Source of the DNA: Thermoplasmata archaeon
Lineage (GTDB): Archaea > Thermoplasmatota > Thermoplasmata > Thermoplasmatales > Thermoplasmataceae
Direction of reading: 5' to 3'
Length of the DNA stretch: 53,147 bases
Assembly (NCBI GenBank): GCA_021811635.1
Contig: JAJZNS010000064.1
Span: 1-53,147, forward strand
Shown here: piece by piece, positions 42,850 to 51,522 of the stretch
Layout: every line of letters starts with the position of its first letter
How positions within the stretch are numbered: position 1 is the first letter of the stretch
Notes under the pieces: generated by a model
What the model was told of the DNA's origin: nothing
What the model saw: the letters and a program-made list of their open reading frames with translations, nothing else
The model's database searches: none
Translations under genes and position numbers: made by a program

Positions 42850-43635
42850 TCAGAATGGAAACCTGGTGAACCCCCCGTCGATCTGTATATTGGTACCGTT
42901 GATGTAAGAGGCACTGTCAGAGCAGAGGAAAGAGACGAGATGTCCAATCTCTTCCGGATTGCCGAACCTGCCAGCAGGAATGTCATCCATCATCCTGCGG
43001 TAGGCTTCGTCAATGCTCACCTTTCCTGCGGCGGCATTTCTTTCCGCAACCCCTTTTAGTCTTGGCGTCTCGAAGAATCCCTGGGAAATGCTATTGAATG
43101 TCACATTATGACTTGAATATTCAAGGGACAGCACTTTCGATAGGCTCACAACCGCGGATCGCAACGAGGCGGAAAGCGAAAACCCCTTCATGGGCTGCTT
43201 TGTAGTGAGCGAGGTCACGAATATGATCCTGCCGCCGTTCTCAAGCATCCATGGAAGGAACGATCTTACGAGGTGCACCGAGGTCCTGAGGAACATGTTA
43301 ATGGCGTAATCCCAATCGGATCCTGAAATTTCAAGGAACGGCGCTATCTTAGGATCCCCGTAATTGATGACAAGGAAGCTGACATTTCCAGTCACAGAGT
43401 GCACTTCAGAAACCACTCTTTGCATATCAGGGATGCTGGTCATATCCCCGTGGCTGTAGTTGACGCTTCTTCCTGTCGTATGCTCGATCTCCCTGGCAAC
43501 GGCAGAGACCCTCTCTTCCGATCGGGAAAAAATATGCAATCGGCAACCATCTTCGGCTAGCACCTTTGAGATAGCACGACCTATACCGGAACTGGATGCG
43601 CTGACCAGGGCAACCTTATTGTCAAATACGGGCAT
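42850..43635 (-). CDS. Short-chain dehydrogenase/reductase-like protein without YxxxK
   Basis: This Rossmann-fold SDR has the coenzyme motif S-A-S-S-S-G-I-G near the N-terminus and the C-terminal family ending G-R-F-G-N-P-E-E-I-G and Y-I-N-G-T-N-I-Q-I-D-G-G. The catalytic Ser is present (Ser142 in I-F-V-T-S-L). Where Y-x-x-x-K is expected 12 residues later, the sequence is L154-S-A-S-L158. Other archaeal SDRs with a leucine at this position are known to me, but their reactions are not certain. It may be a specialised oxidoreductase or a non-catalytic binder. Between this and the MBL gene there is a 61-nt gap, both on the minus strand. Confidence 0.85.
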   Translation of the reverse strand: MPVFDNKVALVSASSSGIGRAISKVLAEDGCRLHIFSRSEERVSAVAREIEHTTGRSVNYSHGDMTSIPDMQRVVSEVHSVTGNVSFLVINYGDPKIAPFLEISGSDWDYAINMFLRTSVHLVRSFLPWMLENGGRIIFVTSLTTKQPMKGFSLSASLRSAVVSLSKVLSLEYSSHNVTFNSISQGFFETPRLKGVAERNAAAGKVSIDEAYRRMMDDIPAGRFGNPEEIGHLVSFLCSDSASYINGTNIQIDGGFTRFPF

Positions 43636-43696
43636 GTGAAACCATCAATGAGGGATAATTAAATCTGACACAAAATCATCAGTGATTCTACTTGCA

Positions 43697-44305
43697 TCAG
43701 ACTCTGAGAGGTTCGCCATGACCAGGCAGTATAGTCATTCCTTTCTTTGAAAGTATGTAGTTCATTGAAGCCTCTGCCTTTGGAATGTCAAGCGTAAACG
43801 CCCTGTTGATCTTAGGTTTTCCTGAAGACACTGAAAACGCATCTCCTATGAAAATAACGCTGTCTTCCTTGAAAAGATAGGAAACGCTGCCCGGTGTGTG
43901 TCCGGGTGTCGGAATGACTTCTATGAAAGGCAGTTCAAGGCTTTCTGCAGGTTTTACAGTTTCAACAGCATCAATCCTCGATACCCCTGATACCAGCTTT
44001 GAAAGCACTGACTTCGTGGTCTCAATCTTATCCTTCCCCTCAATGACTGGGATTTCTATTTCAGGAGCATATATCTCCGGCTTGAATTCTTCATAAATCA
44101 TATGCAGCCCCCCTATGTGATCAGGGTGGTAATGAGTTATGAGGACGAGGTCAGGTTTTTCCCCCCTCTCCCTGTAAAACGATATTATTTTTTTCCCCGC
44201 GGATTTTGTACCTGCATCTACCAGTATGCGCTGGTTGCCATGTCTCAGAGCATAGCAGTTGACAAAACCAGCCTTTATGAGTTCGACGTTTTCTGATATC
44301 TTCAT
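43697..44305 (-). CDS. Metallo-beta-lactamase-fold hydrolase
   Basis: This is a two-metal hydrolase with the motif T-H-Y-H-P-D-H-I-G-G (H-x-H-x-D-H), then H in P-G-H-T-P-G-S-V, an Asp in F-I-G-D-A-F and a last His in L-P-G-H-G-E-P. It resembles the glyoxalase II/MBL hydrolase type of about 200 residues. The substrate is unknown. It is on the minus strand like its SDR and MarR neighbours. Confidence 0.9.
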   Translation of the reverse strand: MKISENVELIKAGFVNCYALRHGNQRILVDAGTKSAGKKIISFYRERGEKPDLVLITHYHPDHIGGLHMIYEEFKPEIYAPEIEIPVIEGKDKIETTKSVLSKLVSGVSRIDAVETVKPAESLELPFIEVIPTPGHTPGSVSYLFKEDSVIFIGDAFSVSSGKPKINRAFTLDIPKAEASMNYILSKKGMTILPGHGEPLRV

Positions 44306-44376
44306 TCCTCTCTCACCATTTACCTTCCAGTTTTCCTGAATATGTGAACGGAAGCATCCGTCCAGGTGAATGGGTT

Positions 44377-44805
44377 TCAGGCATATTTATTTATCAACCT
44401 GTTAAGTTTTTCCAGCAATGACTCAAGCTCTTCAACATCCTGTCTGTCCATTCGGCCAAAGAAGGATTCGAAACTTGATTCCAGCATGCTTTCTATATCC
44501 TTGTATCGTTGCTCTCCCGCTTTTGTCGCCTTTATGATATAACTCCTCCTGTCATTGCCGGTTGTTCTCCTGACGAGGTGCCGGCTCTCAAGATTATCCA
44601 CAGCTGAAGTGATTAGTGCATTTGAGAGACCTGTAGATTCTGATATGCTGCTCATTGAAAGCCCGCCCTTGGCGTGGCAGACCCTGTTCAGGACCGTGAA
44701 GTCCCTGGAACTTATGTCTTTCAGATCCGCATTGATCTCGTTCATCATCCTCATCCTGAGCTTTCTAAGCGCGGTAAGCTTATCAAGAAATTCCGTATAG
44801 ATCAC
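44377..44805 (-). CDS. MarR-family transcriptional regulator
   Basis: A typical 142-residue MarR repressor: N-terminal helices, a winged helix at about 45-95 (G-L-S-M-S-S-I-S-E-S-T-G-L-S-N-A-L-I-T-S-A-V-D-N-L, then R-R-T-T-G-N-D-R-R-S-Y) and a C-terminal dimer helix. Its ATG overlaps the stop of the MFS exporter gene by 4 nt, so it is the distal gene of a transporter-regulator operon. It probably represses the exporter, releasing it when a ligand binds. Confidence 0.9.
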   Translation of the reverse strand: MIYTEFLDKLTALRKLRMRMMNEINADLKDISSRDFTVLNRVCHAKGGLSMSSISESTGLSNALITSAVDNLESRHLVRRTTGNDRRSYIIKATKAGEQRYKDIESMLESSFESFFGRMDRQDVEELESLLEKLNRLINKYA

Positions 44806-46544
44806 TTTGTCCCTCCTCCATTGGTTCCCGGCATGTTGATCGCGGCTTCGCCCGTACCGGATGGTGTGATTGGACCGATTGAAGCATTTCCCATGGATTC
44901 CTCATGCACGTATTTTCCACCTCTGAAAGCGGAAAGCACGGCTCCGGAAAGCGTCAGTGCAATGGCAATGTACAGGGAGTCCCTGAGCCCGATCATGAAG
45001 GATGGCCCTATAGCGTTGGGGAAAAACGTAGGAGACATCAGCAGATTGTAAGCACCTGATGGTATCTGCGAAAGTATGGAAGCTGGAAGGCTCGCCATAG
45101 GATTTTCTCCAAGAAAGGCAGCAAACAGCGCTCCTGAGGGGGGGATATTGGAAAGTATTGACGCGATTGACGGGGGGAGACCGATGCTAATCCCGGTGCT
45201 GAACAGGGAACTCGGAAGATCCTGTGAGAAAATTGTTATCGCAATCGAAAAAAAGACCGCCATGCTAATTGTCTGTGCGATGTTGTTGAACGTGGTCCGC
45301 ATTCCGCTTCCTGCCCCACGGTGTTCCGGCGCCAGGGAATTCATTATCGCGGTCGTATTTGGTGCGGCGAATAGGCCGCTGCCTATCCCATTCATCAGGA
45401 GTATTCCCTCAAACATCCAGAGGTTGAAGTTGTATGGAAGCAGGGTCAGCAGGTAAAGCGAGATCGCAATGACCACCATGCCTGCGGTTGCAAACGTTCT
45501 TGCCCCATACTTATCCGTAAGTATTCCTCCAACAGGGCCCAGCACAATGAACCCTGCCATCATGGGCAGCATGTAGATTCCTGCCCAGAACGGCGTGGAA
45601 GCATAGTTATACCCATGCAGGGGGAGATAAATCCCCTGAAGCCATATGACCACTAGAAACATTATTGCACCTCTGCCAAGGGATGAGAGAAAACCTGCGA
45701 AGTTTCCATAAGTGAATGCCCTGATCTTGAAGAGATCTAGGTTGAAAAGCGGATACTTCACGCGCTTTTCCACCAATATAAAGAAAACAAGGAGCAGAGT
45801 TCCCGTGACAAAAGCCGCAAGCACCCATGGATCGCCCCACCCCATTGTTGAACTCCCAAATGGAACAAGGGCATAGGTGAAAGCCAGGCTGATCAGGACA
45901 AGGCCACCACCCAGCGTGGCGTTACCTGCCAGATCCATCGGGGCTTTCTTTCGGGCCGAGGTTTCCTTTAGCTTAAAAACTGACCACAGGGAACCTGCGA
46001 CGGCAAACGGGATATTCACAATGAATACAAGGTGCCAATCGAACCCTGCAAGAATACCCCCGGCAATAAGCCCTATGAGCGAACCGGCAATGAATGATAT
46101 CTGATTAATGCCCAGCGCCTTTCCCCTCTCATCAGAGGAGAATGCATCCGTGATCAGGGCAGTACTGTTCACCATGAGTAACCCGCCGCCCACCGCCTGG
46201 ACCATCCTGAATGCAATAAGCATCAGGGCTCCACTATTGCCTGTACCGCTCGGAATGATCGAAAGCAGCACTGATCCGACGGTGAATACAAGAAAGCCAA
46301 GCGTATAGAGCCTCGTTCTTCCATAAATGTCCGAGATCCTGCCGAAAGTGACCAGCAAGGTGGCAAGTACGATGCTGTATCCCATCATAACCCACAGGAG
46401 AAGCACAAACTCTCCCGGCGCTGTGGCATCGATATTGAGCCCCCTGAAAATTGTCGGCAGCGAGATGAGTACAATTGTCATATTGATTGAAGCCATGAGA
46501 CCCCCAAGCGTAGTGTTGGTGAGAACTGTCCATTTATACTGCAT
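44802..46544 (-). CDS. DHA2-type MFS drug exporter
   Basis: This large MFS protein (580 residues, about 14 hydrophobic segments) is of the EmrB/QacA (DHA2) class, which exports hydrophobic drugs with proton antiport. The loop motif G-R-I-S-D-I-Y-G-R-T-R between helices 2 and 3, and G-I-G-S-G-L-F-A-A-P-N and the G-A-G-S-G-M segment in the second half are typical. Residues 455-510 carry an unusually long, partly hydrophobic insert before the last helix. A TATA-like TTTTTATAAC (about 46562-46571) lies about 24 nt upstream of the ATG, so the mRNA is leaderless. Confidence 0.92.
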   Translation of the reverse strand: MQYKWTVLTNTTLGGLMASINMTIVLISLPTIFRGLNIDATAPGEFVLLLWVMMGYSIVLATLLVTFGRISDIYGRTRLYTLGFLVFTVGSVLLSIIPSGTGNSGALMLIAFRMVQAVGGGLLMVNSTALITDAFSSDERGKALGINQISFIAGSLIGLIAGGILAGFDWHLVFIVNIPFAVAGSLWSVFKLKETSARKKAPMDLAGNATLGGGLVLISLAFTYALVPFGSSTMGWGDPWVLAAFVTGTLLLVFFILVEKRVKYPLFNLDLFKIRAFTYGNFAGFLSSLGRGAIMFLVVIWLQGIYLPLHGYNYASTPFWAGIYMLPMMAGFIVLGPVGGILTDKYGARTFATAGMVVIAISLYLLTLLPYNFNLWMFEGILLMNGIGSGLFAAPNTTAIMNSLAPEHRGAGSGMRTTFNNIAQTISMAVFFSIAITIFSQDLPSSLFSTGISIGLPPSIASILSNIPPSGALFAAFLGENPMASLPASILSQIPSGAYNLLMSPTFFPNAIGPSFMIGLRDSLYIAIALTLSGAVLSAFRGGKYVHEESMGNASIGPITPSGTGEAAINMPGTNGGGTK

Positions 46545-46630
46545 TGATCAGGAATTTATTTTAGTTATAAAAATTATTGTTGAAAAACATTAAGTGTAAG
46601 TACATCTGGGTGAAGGTAAGGCCCCGCATC

Positions 46631-46645
46631 CTTACTTAAAGTAAG
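46631..46645. promoter_or_regulatory. Inverted repeat upstream of the MFS-MarR operon
   Basis: CTTACTT and AAGTAAG flank a single A (7-1-7) in the 232-nt gap between the exporter and the divergent PolX gene. It lies about 60 nt upstream of the exporter's TATA-like box. The size and symmetry suit a MarR dimer, but no second copy is seen. Confidence 0.45.
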
Positions 46646-46776
46646 CCTCGAAGATCAAAAAACTGGCAGATCTTGTTATGCCTGTGTGTTTTACCAGTAT
46701 CTTTTGGGGAAGTAAATCAAGTGTGTCGTCTCATTCTGCAGGGAATGAAAAAACTAGTTAATGCGGCATGGGATAG

Positions 46777-48489
46777 ATGCAGGTGCTGAACGATGAACTG
46801 GCAGCCATTTTTGAAGAAATGGCGGATATGGAAGAGATAGAAGGCCGGAAATGGCAGTCCCTTGCATACAGGAAGGCTGCAGCTTCCATATCCGCAGCCG
46901 GCAGCAATCTCATGGATCTGTACAGGAGTGGCCGGCTCAGAGATATAGATGGAGTGGGAGATGCAATAGAGGCGAAGATAAGGGATTACATCGAGAAAGG
47001 GAAAATAGAAAAGTACGAGGAAATGAAGGCCAGGTATCCAATTGATTTTACCTCGCTGCGAAAACTGCAGGGACTTGGTCCAAAGAAGATCTATGCACTC
47101 TTTACGGCGCTCAGGGTGAAGGACATTGAGACGCTTAAGGCAGCCCTGAATGATCACAGCATATCAGGACTGCAGGGCTTCGGAGAAAAGAGCGAAGAAT
47201 CCCTCAGAAAAGCGGTAGAGGTATTTGAAAAATATGGCGCCAACAGGAGGTTTCTTGCTGAAATATACGATGAGGTTCAGGAGATCAAGAAAAAACTTGT
47301 TAAATCCTCACTTTTCGAGTCTCTGGAAATAGCAGGCTCCTTCAGACGCATGCGGGAAACCGTGGGAGACATTGACATTCTGGGCGTTTCCCCTGACCCG
47401 GAAAAGGGCAGGGAGTTTTTCACCAGTCTGGATGATATTGCAGGCATCATATCATCCGGACCATCAAAGATGACAGTCAGGCTTAAGAATGGACTCACCT
47501 GCGACTTCAGAATCTTCGAAAAGGATTCGTTCGGAGCTGCAATGCAGTACTTTACGGGGAGCAAGGAACACAACGTTCAGCTAAGGGAAATTGCCATATC
47601 AAAGGGAATGAAGCTGAACGAGTACGGCCTCTACGAGGGTGGTCGCGTTAAGGCTGGTTCCAGCGAAATAGAGATTTACAGGGCACTGGGACTTGAATGG
47701 ATTGAGCCGGAACTGAGGGAGAACATGGGAGAAATTCAGGCTGCTGCTGCGAATAGACTGCCGAGACTGGTGGAATATGGAAGCATCAGGGGCGATCTGC
47801 ATACCCACACCGTAGACACAGATGGCAGGAACACACTGGAGCAGATGGTTGAAGCCGCGTCGGCAAGCGGGCTTGAGTACATGGCAATAACGAACCACAG
47901 TAAGGGACTGAAGGTTGCAAGGGGTCTTACTGATGAAGGATTCCGATCATTCAACAGAAAAATAGATTCCATGAACGAAAAAGGCAGCATCCGTATCTTC
48001 AAGGGCGTGGAGCTTGAAATCCTTAAGGATGGCAGTCTTGATCTTGATGATTCAACGTTAAAGGAAATGGATTTTGTTCTGGCGGCTCTGCATCAGGGCC
48101 TAGTCGCAGACGCTGATATGAACACAGCTAGATTACTCAAAGCCATTGAAAGCGGAAAGATCCACGGCCTCGCACACCCTACCGGACGGCTGATCGGGAG
48201 CAGGGAGGCTTACAGACTGAATTTCGATCGCATATTCGAGGCCTGCAGGGATAATCATGTATTCATTGAAATAAACGGTCACCCGGAAAGATCGGATCTT
48301 CCATTCGACCTCGTTAAGAAGGCGAAGGAATATGGCATACACTTCACTCTGGGCAGCGATTCCCATAGCACGATGGATTTGCGTAATTTGCATTTCGCGA
48401 CTGCAATTGCCAGAAGGGGATGGCTTGATAAGGAATCGGTTGTAAATACCCTGGATGCTGGTCATTTCGTGGACTTAATCAGGCGGTAA
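46777..48489 (+). CDS. polX: Family X DNA polymerase with PHP domain (PolX)
   Basis: PolX proteins fill short gaps in base-excision repair and carry a PHP domain with 3'-phosphatase or exonuclease activity. The N-terminal 8-kDa-like region has two helix-hairpin-helix motifs (D-G-V-G-D-A-I and Q-G-L-G-P-K-K). The palm has G-D-I-D-I with Asp198 and Asp200, and the third catalytic Asp243 in C-D-F-R-I-F. The PHP domain (about 338-570) has D-L-H-T-H-T at 340, N-H-S-K-G, G-V-E-L-E-I, H-P-T-G-R and G-S-D-S-H. All metal-binding positions I can identify are kept. The start at 46777 gives the usual family N-terminus. Confidence 0.94.
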   Translation: MQVLNDELAAIFEEMADMEEIEGRKWQSLAYRKAAASISAAGSNLMDLYRSGRLRDIDGVGDAIEAKIRDYIEKGKIEKYEEMKARYPIDFTSLRKLQGLGPKKIYALFTALRVKDIETLKAALNDHSISGLQGFGEKSEESLRKAVEVFEKYGANRRFLAEIYDEVQEIKKKLVKSSLFESLEIAGSFRRMRETVGDIDILGVSPDPEKGREFFTSLDDIAGIISSGPSKMTVRLKNGLTCDFRIFEKDSFGAAMQYFTGSKEHNVQLREIAISKGMKLNEYGLYEGGRVKAGSSEIEIYRALGLEWIEPELRENMGEIQAAAANRLPRLVEYGSIRGDLHTHTVDTDGRNTLEQMVEAASASGLEYMAITNHSKGLKVARGLTDEGFRSFNRKIDSMNEKGSIRIFKGVELEILKDGSLDLDDSTLKEMDFVLAALHQGLVADADMNTARLLKAIESGKIHGLAHPTGRLIGSREAYRLNFDRIFEACRDNHVFIEINGHPERSDLPFDLVKKAKEYGIHFTLGSDSHSTMDLRNLHFATAIARRGWLDKESVVNTLDAGHFVDLIRR

Positions 48490-48604
48490 GGTATAACAGA
48501 CGCAGTTGAATCGATCCTTACAGCAATGAAGCATAACCTACAACTGCAGGTCTCTCAAGAAAAGTTTAAAGCATGTTTCATTGATACGGATTTCACGACA
48601 TAGG

Positions 48605-48678
48605 GGGGCTGTAGCTTAGCCCGGTAGAGCGCCTGGCTCATAACCAGGTGGTCGTCGGTTCAAACCCGACCAGCCCCA
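48605..48678 (+). tRNA. tRNA-Met (CAT), probably elongator
   Basis: The acceptor GGGGCTG pairs with CAGCCCC, discriminator A. The anticodon stem CCTGG/CCAGG holds CTCATAA, giving anticodon CAT. The T arm is GTCGG-TTCAAAC-CCGAC. The anticodon stem lacks the run of three G-C pairs found in initiators, so elongator tRNA-Met is preferred. tRNA-Ile2, whose CAT anticodon is modified with agmatine, is an alternative. No intron and no CCA. Confidence 0.92.
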
Positions 48679-48858
48679 TTCCCTATTTGGCTTAAACAAC
48701 AATCAGGTAAAATCGTCTAAAGTCCGAATCCATTCTTTCCTGAAAATTTTCAATATTTCAAGGCAGCAATAATAGTTGTTCTAATCAGCCCTTGAACCCG
48801 TTGCTTATCTAACTTTTGCATCTAATCTATATTTGTAAATTTAGAAACCAAAACATTG

Positions 48859-48877
48859 AGCATTTTGCCCCAATGCT
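48859..48877 (-). terminator. Weak hairpin after the 48893-49234 gene
   Basis: AGCATT and AATGCT (6-bp stem, 7-nt loop) lie 16 nt downstream of the minus-strand stop. No long T run follows, so its role as a terminator is tentative. Confidence 0.3.
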
Positions 48878-48892
48878 AAGGAAAATAGTTTA

Positions 48893-49234
48893 TCAGAAGT
48901 AGCGGAACATCGATCGTTCAAGCACTGAAATGAATTCCAATGCCTCCGGTATCCTGGATTCATCTGAGCATACTACACGGTATCTGGTGAAATCCAACTT
49001 TATGAAAGGTCTTCCCTTGATGGTCTCCACTTCGATCGAGATGGATGCTAAATCATCCGCTTCATCTTCCGAAGGAAATTGATCAGATTGAATCAGAGAA
49101 CTACGGTCAATATAGCTTTTGCCAGAATATCGGATTATATACCCGTTCAAGTCGTACTGCCCCAGTTTCTTGACTCCGAAGAGTCTTGCAAGGTACGCGA
49201 CTGTATCGGCATAGTCGCCGGTTATCTCCTTCAC
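48893..49234 (-). CDS. Hypothetical protein (113 aa)
   Basis: I do not recognise this protein. It is soluble and acidic in the middle (F-P-S-E-D-E-A-D-D) with strand-rich ends (Y-D-L-N-G-Y-I-I-R-Y and P-F-I-K-L-D-F-T-R-Y-R-V-V-C). The GTG start at 49232-49234 fits a leaderless start from the AT-rich divergent promoter at about 49247-49262. It shares this promoter with the membrane protein gene at 49287. Confidence 0.55.
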   Translation of the reverse strand: MKEITGDYADTVAYLARLFGVKKLGQYDLNGYIIRYSGKSYIDRSSLIQSDQFPSEDEADDLASISIEVETIKGRPFIKLDFTRYRVVCSDESRIPEALEFISVLERSMFRYF

Positions 49235-49286
49235 GATTCAAGTTATCATGATTATTATTAATAGTTTGAGTGGCTTCAGGAAGAAC
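49235..49286. promoter_or_regulatory. Compact divergent promoter
   Basis: Only 52 nt separate two divergent start codons. The central AT-rich tract ATTATTATTAATAG (about 49249-49262) can serve as a TATA element in both directions: it lies about 22-28 nt from the GTG at 49234 and from the ATG at 49287. The two genes may compete for transcription initiation. Confidence 0.5.
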
Positions 49287-49670
49287 ATGGACAGTGACTT
49301 CAGATGGGCTGTCATTCTTGTCAGGGTTTCAATTTATATCACTGCATTCTTCTTTCTGGTGTTCCTGGCTGAGGCAATATACCTGTTTGCAGGAGGGGCA
49401 CCCCTCCGGCTGGCATATCCTATTTCGGAAACAATAGGCAGATACTATGTCCTTGCCATTGCAATGATAGAATTTCTTTGGTTCTGGCTCGCCTACCTCA
49501 CGGTATACTCAAATTTGAGAAACGGATCCACTGAAAAGGCTGAAATGCCGAGCCTGTTGCTTGGCATCCTTCAGTTGCTGTTCGGAGGCATATTATCAGG
49601 AATTTTGCTTCTCATATCATGGGTGAAGATCAAGGACTACCTGAGGGATCAGCAGATCCTTAATGCTTGA
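49287..49670 (+). CDS. Small membrane protein (about 127 aa)
   Basis: Three hydrophobic segments are visible (about 8-35, 50-75 and 88-112), with a short basic tail (K-I-K-D-Y-L-R-D). No family is recognised. The frame is open to 49248, but the ATG at 49287 is chosen because the divergent TATA-like element would place the transcription start there and the extra 13 residues include no likely helix. It precedes the alpha/beta hydrolase gene by 59 nt on the same strand. Confidence 0.6.
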   Translation: MDSDFRWAVILVRVSIYITAFFFLVFLAEAIYLFAGGAPLRLAYPISETIGRYYVLAIAMIEFLWFWLAYLTVYSNLRNGSTEKAEMPSLLLGILQLLFGGILSGILLLISWVKIKDYLRDQQILNA

Positions 49671-49729
49671 ACCCATCGAAGAAGGCTTTAAAACAACATG
49701 TTTTTAGATATCGTAATTATTAAGTCATC

Positions 49730-50707
49730 ATGGTCAAGATTTCCACTATCAAGTTTCATAGCCAGATTTTGCAGACAAACCCACTGCATGATCCATATGA
49801 TCGCGATGTCCTGATAGTATCCCCCGATGCGCCCAAGCAGAATGCGCCTTTACTTATTGGCTTGCCTGGTTTCGGGGCCTCGATATCGACAATGCGCAAC
49901 GAGGGACCATTTTCCCAGAGCGTTGTGTCACTCGTTTCTGATCTCTCATCCAAAGGATTGCTCAAAGATGCGGTTGTCGCGATACCGGATACCGTCACAA
50001 AGTACGGCGGAAACCACTACCTGAATAGCGAATCTGTTGGAATGTACGAGACCTTCATCATAGAGGAGCTCATTCCTAAACTGAAATCAGATTTCAATTC
50101 AGGGCTTGTGGGACTGTTTGGGAAGGATGCAGGAGCTTTCGGTGCTTACATGCTTGCTGTCAGAAATGCAGGGAACATAAACGCATTCGCAAGCCATTCC
50201 GCGGACATGGGCTTTGAATATTTTTTCATCCCCGATTTCCCGGAAATCATGGGGGCAATAAGGCAAATGAGCGGGGTTGACAAGTGGCTGGCAAAGTTCT
50301 GGTCCTCCAAGAACAGGCTCTCGTCATCGAAGCTGAAGGTCCTCAGAACCATAGAAACGGCAGCGTTTTTCAGCCCAAATCCATCATCTGCTGAGGGGGG
50401 GTCTGATCTCCCGTTCGACTGGGAATCGGGGGAATTCAAGTCGGAAGTATGGAAGCTCTGGGAGGAAAAGGATCCTGCCAGAAATTGCCTTTCCTATGCA
50501 AGGCAGCTGGAATCGCTGCACTTCTCCTATTTCGACGTAGGTATAATGGACGAGTTCCAGCTGGTGTGGGGGCACAGGACCCTCGAAAAGAAGCTAAATG
50601 ATGCGGGAATCAAGTTCACCTATGAAGAGTATGAGGATGGGCACTTCGGCCTGAACTACAGGCTTGAGAGGTCGCTGCCTGCCATGGCCAGTGCTCTCGT
50701 TTCATGA
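49730..50707 (+). CDS. Alpha/beta hydrolase, esterase-D-like, nucleophile Ser replaced by Asp
   Basis: The protein has the fold of putative esterases (esterase D/antigen 85 group). It opens with strands leading to P-L-L-I-G-L-P-G-F-G-A (oxyanion-side loop), then L-V-G-L-F-G-K-D-A-G-A-F-G-A-Y, where G-x-S-x-G is expected: Asp133 replaces Ser. A later Asp near 274 (G-I-M-D-E) and His305 (E-D-G-H-F-G-L-N-Y-R) complete a possible triad. A nucleophilic Asp is typical of haloalkane dehalogenases and epoxide hydrolases in the wider superfamily, so the reaction may be other than ester hydrolysis, or the protein may be inactive. It is convergent with the next SDR gene, overlapping it by 6 nt. Confidence 0.75.
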   Translation: MVKISTIKFHSQILQTNPLHDPYDRDVLIVSPDAPKQNAPLLIGLPGFGASISTMRNEGPFSQSVVSLVSDLSSKGLLKDAVVAIPDTVTKYGGNHYLNSESVGMYETFIIEELIPKLKSDFNSGLVGLFGKDAGAFGAYMLAVRNAGNINAFASHSADMGFEYFFIPDFPEIMGAIRQMSGVDKWLAKFWSSKNRLSSSKLKVLRTIETAAFFSPNPSSAEGGSDLPFDWESGEFKSEVWKLWEEKDPARNCLSYARQLESLHFSYFDVGIMDEFQLVWGHRTLEKKLNDAGIKFTYEEYEDGHFGLNYRLERSLPAMASALVS

Positions 50708-51418
50708 TCGGAACCTGCTGCCGCCATCAACCGGGATAACTGCACCATCAACCATTTCTGAAAGGTCTGAAAGCAGAAAATAGACCACATTGGCAATGTC
50801 TTCCGCGGGTGTAGAATGATCCCCAAGCTTTCTCATCTTTTTCCAGTCTCTATGGGGGTCATAGTCCTCAGAGATGGAGGAGATTGCCACTGCATTCACC
50901 CTTATGTTATTCGCAAGCAGTTCTGCTGCGAGTGTGTACGTTAGCCCGTTAAGGGCGTACTTTGTGACCGTATATGAAAGGGGATTTTTTTCACTGAAGC
51001 GCAATGTTGTGATACTGCTTGTGAAAACAATGGAACCCGATTTTTCCAGGATTCCAAGCAGGCTGCTTATGACCTTCATCGGGACAAGAAGATTGGAATT
51101 TACCAGCGCTTGGGTATTTCCCGGGGTCCGCACGTCGTCGTAAAAGAATCCCCCAACCGTAACTACTATGCCCCTGACAGTGCCGAACTTCTCCTTCACG
51201 TGATCGCAAAGATTCCGCAGGGAACTATCGTCAGAGAGATCGCAGGGATAATAATCTGAACCTTCAAGGCGCAGAGATGCGTTTTTCAGGGTTTCATGGC
51301 TCCTTGCCACCAGCAGGGGTACAGCCCCATGGGATAACAGCATCCTGCAAATCGCATCTCCAAGAGGTTCCCCATACCCTGCAATAATAAATCTCTGGCC
51401 TTTCAGGTCATCCTTCAT
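50702..51418 (-). CDS. Short-chain dehydrogenase/reductase
   Basis: A 238-residue SDR. The coenzyme loop is A-G-Y-G-E-P-L-G, a variant of T-G-x-x-x-G-x-G. The catalytic Ser is in V-F-T-S-S-I, and Tyr and Lys in S-Y-T-V-T-K are intact, as is the C-terminal V-D-G-G segment. The substrate is unknown. Its start lies about 104 nt from the divergent citrate synthase gene. Confidence 0.87.
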   Translation of the reverse strand: MKDDLKGQRFIIAGYGEPLGDAICRMLLSHGAVPLLVARSHETLKNASLRLEGSDYYPCDLSDDSSLRNLCDHVKEKFGTVRGIVVTVGGFFYDDVRTPGNTQALVNSNLLVPMKVISSLLGILEKSGSIVFTSSITTLRFSEKNPLSYTVTKYALNGLTYTLAAELLANNIRVNAVAISSISEDYDPHRDWKKMRKLGDHSTPAEDIANVVYFLLSDLSEMVDGAVIPVDGGSRFRS

Positions 51419-51522
51419 GGTCAGGATTACGCGATTGTGAAATTTAATGGTTGAGTTTCACAACCTAACGTCTTAAGGCAAAAGCGTATAAATTCTGTTG
51501 AAATCACATTCTGATCAGAGTT

